Source of the DNA: an uncultured Collinsella sp.
Lineage (GTDB): Bacteria; Actinomycetota; Coriobacteriia; Coriobacteriales; Coriobacteriaceae
NCBI GenBank assembly: GCA_905199225.1
Contig: CAJKFS010000042.1
Coordinates: forward strand, 1-19,324
Length of the DNA: 19,324 nt
Direction: 5' to 3'
Both the position numbers and the translations under genes were made by a program. The notes beneath the pieces were generated by a model that saw only the letters and a program-made list of their open reading frames with translations, was not told the DNA's origin and did not search any database. Shown here one piece after another: positions 16,853-19,324 of this stretch. Position 1 is the stretch's first letter. Each line of letters starts with the position of its first letter.

Positions 16853-17596
16853 CTATTGCATCGGGTCGGACAGGACCCGCTCGATCTCTGATGCGGGAAG
16901 TGCGCCTTGGCGCAGGATCTGGAGCCCGCCGTGCTGGAACGACACGATGGTCGAGGCGTCGCGACACGGGGTCTCACCGGCGTCGACGGCAACATCGACC
17001 CCCTCCAGGATGCGGCCCTCGACGGCGGCAAAGCTTGCCGGCGAGGGTGCGCCGTGCGTGTTGGCGCTCGTACAGGCAAGGGGACTGCCGCAGGCGCGGA
17101 TGAGCGCTTGGACCACAGGCGAGGCCGACGCGCGAAGAGCCACCGTGTCATCGGCGGCGCGCATAAAGGTCGGCACGCAGGGGGCTGCCTTAATCACGAT
17201 AGTCAGGGCTCCCGGCCAGCATCGTCGCGCGAGTACGCGGGCCTCGTTAGGGATATCCACGCCATAGCGGTCGAGTGCTTCGACGCCATCGACCAGCCAA
17301 GCAACGGTTTGCGTGAGTTCACGTTGCTTGAGAGTGAAGATACGGCGATAGCCGGTGCCGAGCGCAGGGACTGCGGCGCCGTTGACGGTGGCTTGCGGGT
17401 CGCATGACCACGACGGGAACTCGCTTGTATCTTGGGGGACGGCATCGGAGAAGGCATTGACTGCCACGGCGACGCCATAGACGGTCTCGGTCGGGATCAG
17501 TGCCAGGCCGCCGCGACCGAGCACCTCGGCCGTACGCTCGACGGCAAGCCGATGCGGCTCGCGCGCTCCCTCGTATACCCGATAGACCGTCTGCAT
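16853..17596 (-). CDS. L-threonylcarbamoyladenylate synthase (Sua5/YciO/YrdC family)
   Basis: Makes threonylcarbamoyl-AMP from threonine, bicarbonate and ATP for the t6A37 modification of tRNAs decoding ANN codons. 247 aa. YrdC-domain motifs: ALIPTETVYGVAV (32-44), RIFTLKQRE (85-93, the K-x-R motif), RRCWPGALTIVI (124-135), LRAS (154-157), SPLACTSANTHGAPSP (171-186) and DASTIVSF (213-220). No C-terminal Sua5 domain, so it is the short TsaC type. Between the PTETVYG and RIFTLK motifs there is an extra stretch of about 30 residues (roughly 50-82) not expected in the family. ATG at 17596; AGGGG lies a rather long 12 nt upstream. Probably co-transcribed with glpK. The insertion leaves some doubt about activity. 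Confidence 0.85.
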   Translation of the reverse strand: MQTVYRVYEGAREPHRLAVERTAEVLGRGGLALIPTETVYGVAVAVNAFSDAVPQDTSEFPSWSCDPQATVNGAAVPALGTGYRRIFTLKQRELTQTVAWLVDGVEALDRYGVDIPNEARVLARRCWPGALTIVIKAAPCVPTFMRAADDTVALRASASPVVQALIRACGSPLACTSANTHGAPSPASFAAVEGRILEGVDVAVDAGETPCRDASTIVSFQHGGLQILRQGALPASEIERVLSDPMQ

Positions 17597-17743
17597 GTGT
17601 ATGCCAGCCCCTTACGCTCTGGTGCAAGTTTGTTTACTGTGGGGCATTCTCGCACGAAACGTTCAATCTATTTGCCCAGAGCGCATGTTGGTTTGGTGAG
17701 CGGCCGTAGTAGTCGGTGAAAGTGAGGGGGTTATTGCAGATTT

Positions 17744-18046
17744 TTAGCGAGCAAGCGTAACGGTACGATCGGGAAACTCAATGCTTGCGACAAGCTTTCC
17801 GCCGAGACTTTCTGCGTACCTGCTCAGCGTGTCGAGCCTCATTGATCCCAGCTCCCCGCGCTCGAGCTCCGATATGCGTTTTTGAGAAACACCCATCGAC
17901 TGGGCCACCGAGGCCTGCGTCAGATCCTTTAGTTTGCGAATTTGAGCGAGCTTATAGGCTTCGATACGTTCACGAGTTTTCTCCTGCTCGGCGGCAATAG
18001 ATTCACGCGCTATCCCGCGTGATTCCATATACTCATGCAGCTCCAT
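17744..18046 (-). CDS. HigA-type antitoxin (Xre helix-turn-helix)
   Basis: DNA-binding antitoxin of a type II module. 100 aa. An N-terminal charged helix (about 8-36) is followed by an Xre HTH (about 40-80): LTQASVAQSMGVSQKRISEL as helix-turn-helix, then ERGELGSMRLDTLSRYAESL. The C-terminal SLGGKLVASIEFPD strand is typical of antitoxins paired with RelE/HigB toxins. The start overlaps the toxin gene end by 14 nt, and the SD AAGGAGG is formed by toxin codons, giving coupled translation. Order toxin then antitoxin is that of higBA. The protein probably represses its own promoter at the palindrome near 18445. No terminator is seen after it; the 147 bp to the next gene are blank. Confidence 0.88.
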   Translation of the reverse strand: MELHEYMESRGIARESIAAEQEKTRERIEAYKLAQIRKLKDLTQASVAQSMGVSQKRISELERGELGSMRLDTLSRYAESLGGKLVASIEFPDRTVTLAR

Positions 18047-18428
18047 CTTGATCGAGCCTCCTTACATGGCGACGGTATATTTGTTCCGCCCTGGGAATGC
18101 TGATCGCATACCAGCCGTTCCACTTTGCCTTCGACGACTCCGCCTGCGACTTATCTCCCGCCAACAGCAACACTGCCTGACGTTTGGGGTCAAAGGCAAA
18201 AAGGATACGAATCACCGACGGTCCGCACGACGTCACCCTTAGTTCCTTTAAATGATGCAATTTCGAGCCCTTCACGCGGTCAACCAGCGGACGACCAAGG
18301 CTAGGACCTTCTTTCTCAAGTACCAAAAGGTCTGCGTAAATCTGTCGCAACGTAGACTCATCCTGCTCATCGAGCCAAGGCTCGATGTAATCGAGCACAA
18401 TGCGGTATCGATGCGGCTGATTTGACAT
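18033..18428 (-). CDS. HigB-type toxin (RelE/ParE superfamily)
   Basis: Putative ribosome-dependent mRNA interferase. 131 aa, with an N-terminal helical part (ESTLRQIYADLLVLEKEG, 24-41) and the RelE-fold core: LGRPLVDRVKG (44-54), KLHHLKELRV (56-65), SVIRILFAFDPKRQAVLLLA, then GDKS (92-95). The LKELR and IRILF...LLAGDKS pattern is that of the phage-derived Gp49-like/HigB group. The ATG at 18428 has AGGAG about 7 nt upstream. Overlap with the antitoxin gene and gene order support function as a TA pair. Catalytic activity cannot be shown by sequence. The long tail after GDKS (about 35 aa, KAKWNGWYAISIPRAEQIY) is consistent with this subgroup. Confidence 0.87.
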   Translation of the reverse strand: MSNQPHRYRIVLDYIEPWLDEQDESTLRQIYADLLVLEKEGPSLGRPLVDRVKGSKLHHLKELRVTSCGPSVIRILFAFDPKRQAVLLLAGDKSQAESSKAKWNGWYAISIPRAEQIYRRHVRRLDQDGAA

Positions 18429-18437
18429 ACCTTTCTC

Positions 18438-18474
18438 CTTCTATAGTAGAAGTTTTACGGTATATTGCAAGAGC
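18438..18474 (-). promoter_or_regulatory. higBA promoter with operator palindrome
   Basis: Minus strand: TTGCAA (about 18469-18474), 16-bp spacer, TACTAT. A palindrome CTTCTA-CTA-TAGAAG (18438-18452) overlaps the -10 box and abuts the toxin SD. The position fits autorepression by the HigA-type protein. Confidence 0.5.
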
Positions 18475-18537
18475 GGAAATAGGCTCGAAGGGTCTTTTTT
18501 GCAGAAGTGAAGCCCGAGATCAGTAGGCAACGAGGGG

Positions 18538-18984
18538 TTATTGGACTGCGACGAACTTCTTTGGCCTGCCGGCATGGCGTTCCTGAGCGGCGTAACGCTC
18601 GATGCTGTCGATCGTAATCATCCGACGGCCGTCGACAAGCTCAACATCGAGTTTGCCGGCTTTGACCAGCGCAGTGATTCGCGGTGCGGAAACCCTGAGG
18701 TCCGCCGCCGCGTCCTTAAACGTTCGACACGCCGCTTCCCGAGCGTCCTCGTGGTCGATTTCGACTGAAAGGGCCACGACCTCGGCCGAACGCTCGTACC
18801 CAGCCGGAGCCCGACCATTGTTAAGATCGTCGGCCAAAAACGCCATCAGCGCCTCGATGGCATGAGCTATTGCTTCTTCGCGCGTATCGCCATCGGCAAA
18901 GGCCCCGGGGACCTGCGGGAAGCTGGCACAGTAACCGTCGTCTTCTTTTATGAGAACGCAGTCATAGGTAAATCGTTGTTTCAT
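18538..18984 (-). CDS. hicB: HicB family antitoxin with a C-terminal HTH-like domain
   Basis: Antitoxin of the HicAB module. 148 aa from the ATG at 18984. The N-terminal HicB fold (1-50) reads YDCVLIKEDDGYCASFPQVP then GAFADGDTREEAIAHAIEAL, the standard partial RNase H-like domain that masks HicA. The C-terminal part (about 85-140) is neither a clear ribbon-helix-helix nor an Xre HTH: FKDAAADLRVSAPRITALVK followed by VELVDGRRMITIDSIERYA resembles an excisionase/MerR-like winged helix. The tail RHAGRPKKF looks like an AT-hook. ATG 18984 has AAGGGG 5 nt upstream; an upstream Met at 19032 lies within hicA and is rejected. It follows hicA by 14 nt. The 109 bp to higB show no clear terminator. Confidence 0.88.
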   Translation of the reverse strand: MKQRFTYDCVLIKEDDGYCASFPQVPGAFADGDTREEAIAHAIEALMAFLADDLNNGRAPAGYERSAEVVALSVEIDHEDAREAACRTFKDAAADLRVSAPRITALVKAGKLDVELVDGRRMITIDSIERYAAQERHAGRPKKFVAVQ

Positions 18985-18998
18985 TATGACCCCTTCGG

Positions 18999-19184
18999 CT
19001 ACCAACCAGCTTGCCGGCGAATGCTTGCCCATGTTCCCTTCTTCGGCCGATTGCCACCAGAGCCATTTACGGTCACAACGCGATCACCAGAAACATACTT
19101 AGCATGGCTGCCGACCTGCGCGACTTTCACGAATCCATCGTGTTTGAGCAGGGCAATAATTTCCCGAAAGGTAGGAGGTTGCAT
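18999..19184 (-). CDS. hicA: HicA family toxin (mRNA interferase)
   Basis: Small dsRBD-fold RNase toxin, 61 aa. FREIIALLKHDGFVKVAQVG is the family N-terminal helix-strand, GSHAKY (25-30) contains the catalytic His27, and KKGTWASIRRQAGW is the conserved C-terminal GT-L-x-x-I-x-x-Q-A-G motif. The middle VP-x-H segment of many HicA proteins is replaced by VNGSGGNRP. The ATG at 19184 has AGAGG 7 nt upstream. Toxin-first order with hicB 14 nt downstream is the usual arrangement. AT-rich promoter DNA upstream contrasts with the high-GC chromosome and suggests acquisition. Confidence 0.9.
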   Translation of the reverse strand: MQPPTFREIIALLKHDGFVKVAQVGSHAKYVSGDRVVTVNGSGGNRPKKGTWASIRRQAGW

Positions 19185-19209
19185 GGGCCGACCTCTTTCA
19201 GCCGTCCTA

Positions 19210-19227
19210 ATTATAAACTAGTTTATA
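19210..19227 (-). promoter_or_regulatory. hicAB -10 box inside a 16-bp palindrome (putative operator)
   Basis: TATAAACTAGTTTATA (19212-19227) is a perfect palindrome. The minus-strand -10 box TATAAT (19210-19215) overlaps its edge, 25 nt upstream of the hicA ATG. A -35 match is poor (TTTCAA at 16 bp). The layout fits repression by HicB. Confidence 0.6.
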
Positions 19228-19324
19228 GTTTTTGAAATCACAAAGTAATTTTTGACTATCTTTTCAAAAGCCTTGAATATCAACTTCATCCGAACACCTC
19301 CCATATTCATCCGTACATGTACGG
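19218..19324 (-). CDS. Short AT-rich open frame reaching the window edge (partial gene or small peptide)
   Basis: On the minus strand a 23-codon frame begins at the ATG 19287-19289, starting MKLIFKAFEKIVKNY, rich in Lys, Ile and Phe, and ends with TAG at 19218-19220. SD GGGAGGTG (19295-19302) sits 5 nt upstream. Two further ATGs (19302-19304, 19308-19310) are in frame and the frame stays open to the window end, so it could equally be the C-terminus of a longer protein. The stop lies in the centre of the hicAB palindrome. No family is recognised. AT-rich codons (ATA, AAA) differ from the neighbours. Confidence 0.35.
   Translation of the reverse strand, partial: VHVRMNMGGVRMKLIFKAFEKIVKNYFVISKTIN
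19311..19324. repeat. 14-bp perfect palindrome at the window end
   Basis: CCGTACATGTACGG is self-complementary over its whole length and forms the last 14 bases. It may be the centre of a longer inverted repeat cut by the window edge; this cannot be told from inside the window. Confidence 0.4.

Overview
The window is a high-GC bacterial chromosome segment, almost certainly from the actinobacterial class Coriobacteriia and most like Collinsella. This assignment is inferred from codon bias, protein character and gene order; no search was run. Almost all genes lie on the minus strand. The exception is pepT.

Layout from left to right. Positions 1-235 hold no gene, but on the minus strand carry a motif and hairpin resembling the leader or spacer of an actinobacterial rRNA operon. 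Positions 236-3121 hold a phosphohexomutase and, upstream of it behind an intrinsic terminator, a two-gene unit of a DtxR-type metal regulator and a homocysteine S-methyltransferase. The divergent region between dtxR and pepT (about 3122-3241) contains a perfect 20-bp palindrome. pepT (tripeptidase T) runs on the plus strand to 4489. A convergent, hairpin-rich intergenic region follows (4490-4741). Positions 4742-7273 hold murA and an LCP (LytR-CpsA-Psr) ligase, read as murA then LCP. Positions 7362-14245 are the complete F-type ATP synthase operon, transcribed atpI-B-E-F-H-A-G-D-C from a good promoter at 14307-14334. It ends in a strong terminator that abuts the murA ribosome binding site. 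Positions 14527-17596 hold upp (uracil salvage), a glycerol kinase with an altered phosphate-binding loop, and a Sua5/TsaC-type t6A enzyme carrying an internal insertion. Positions 17744-19184 hold two adjacent type II toxin-antitoxin modules, higBA and hicAB, each with a palindrome over its promoter. The last 100 bases are AT-rich and contain a short open frame running to the window edge.

Most of the window is conserved housekeeping: energy coupling, cell-wall precursor synthesis and polymer attachment, nucleotide and peptide salvage, and tRNA modification. The accessory part is the toxin-antitoxin cluster at the right end. I found no clearly new multi-gene system. The observations most worth a second look are the atpC/murA terminator-SD junction, the signal-peptide-bearing ATP synthase b subunit, the altered glycerol kinase loop, the insertion in the TsaC-like enzyme, the tandem TA modules with an atypical HicB, and the dtxR/pepT palindrome. 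No tRNA, CRISPR array, insertion sequence or integrase was seen.
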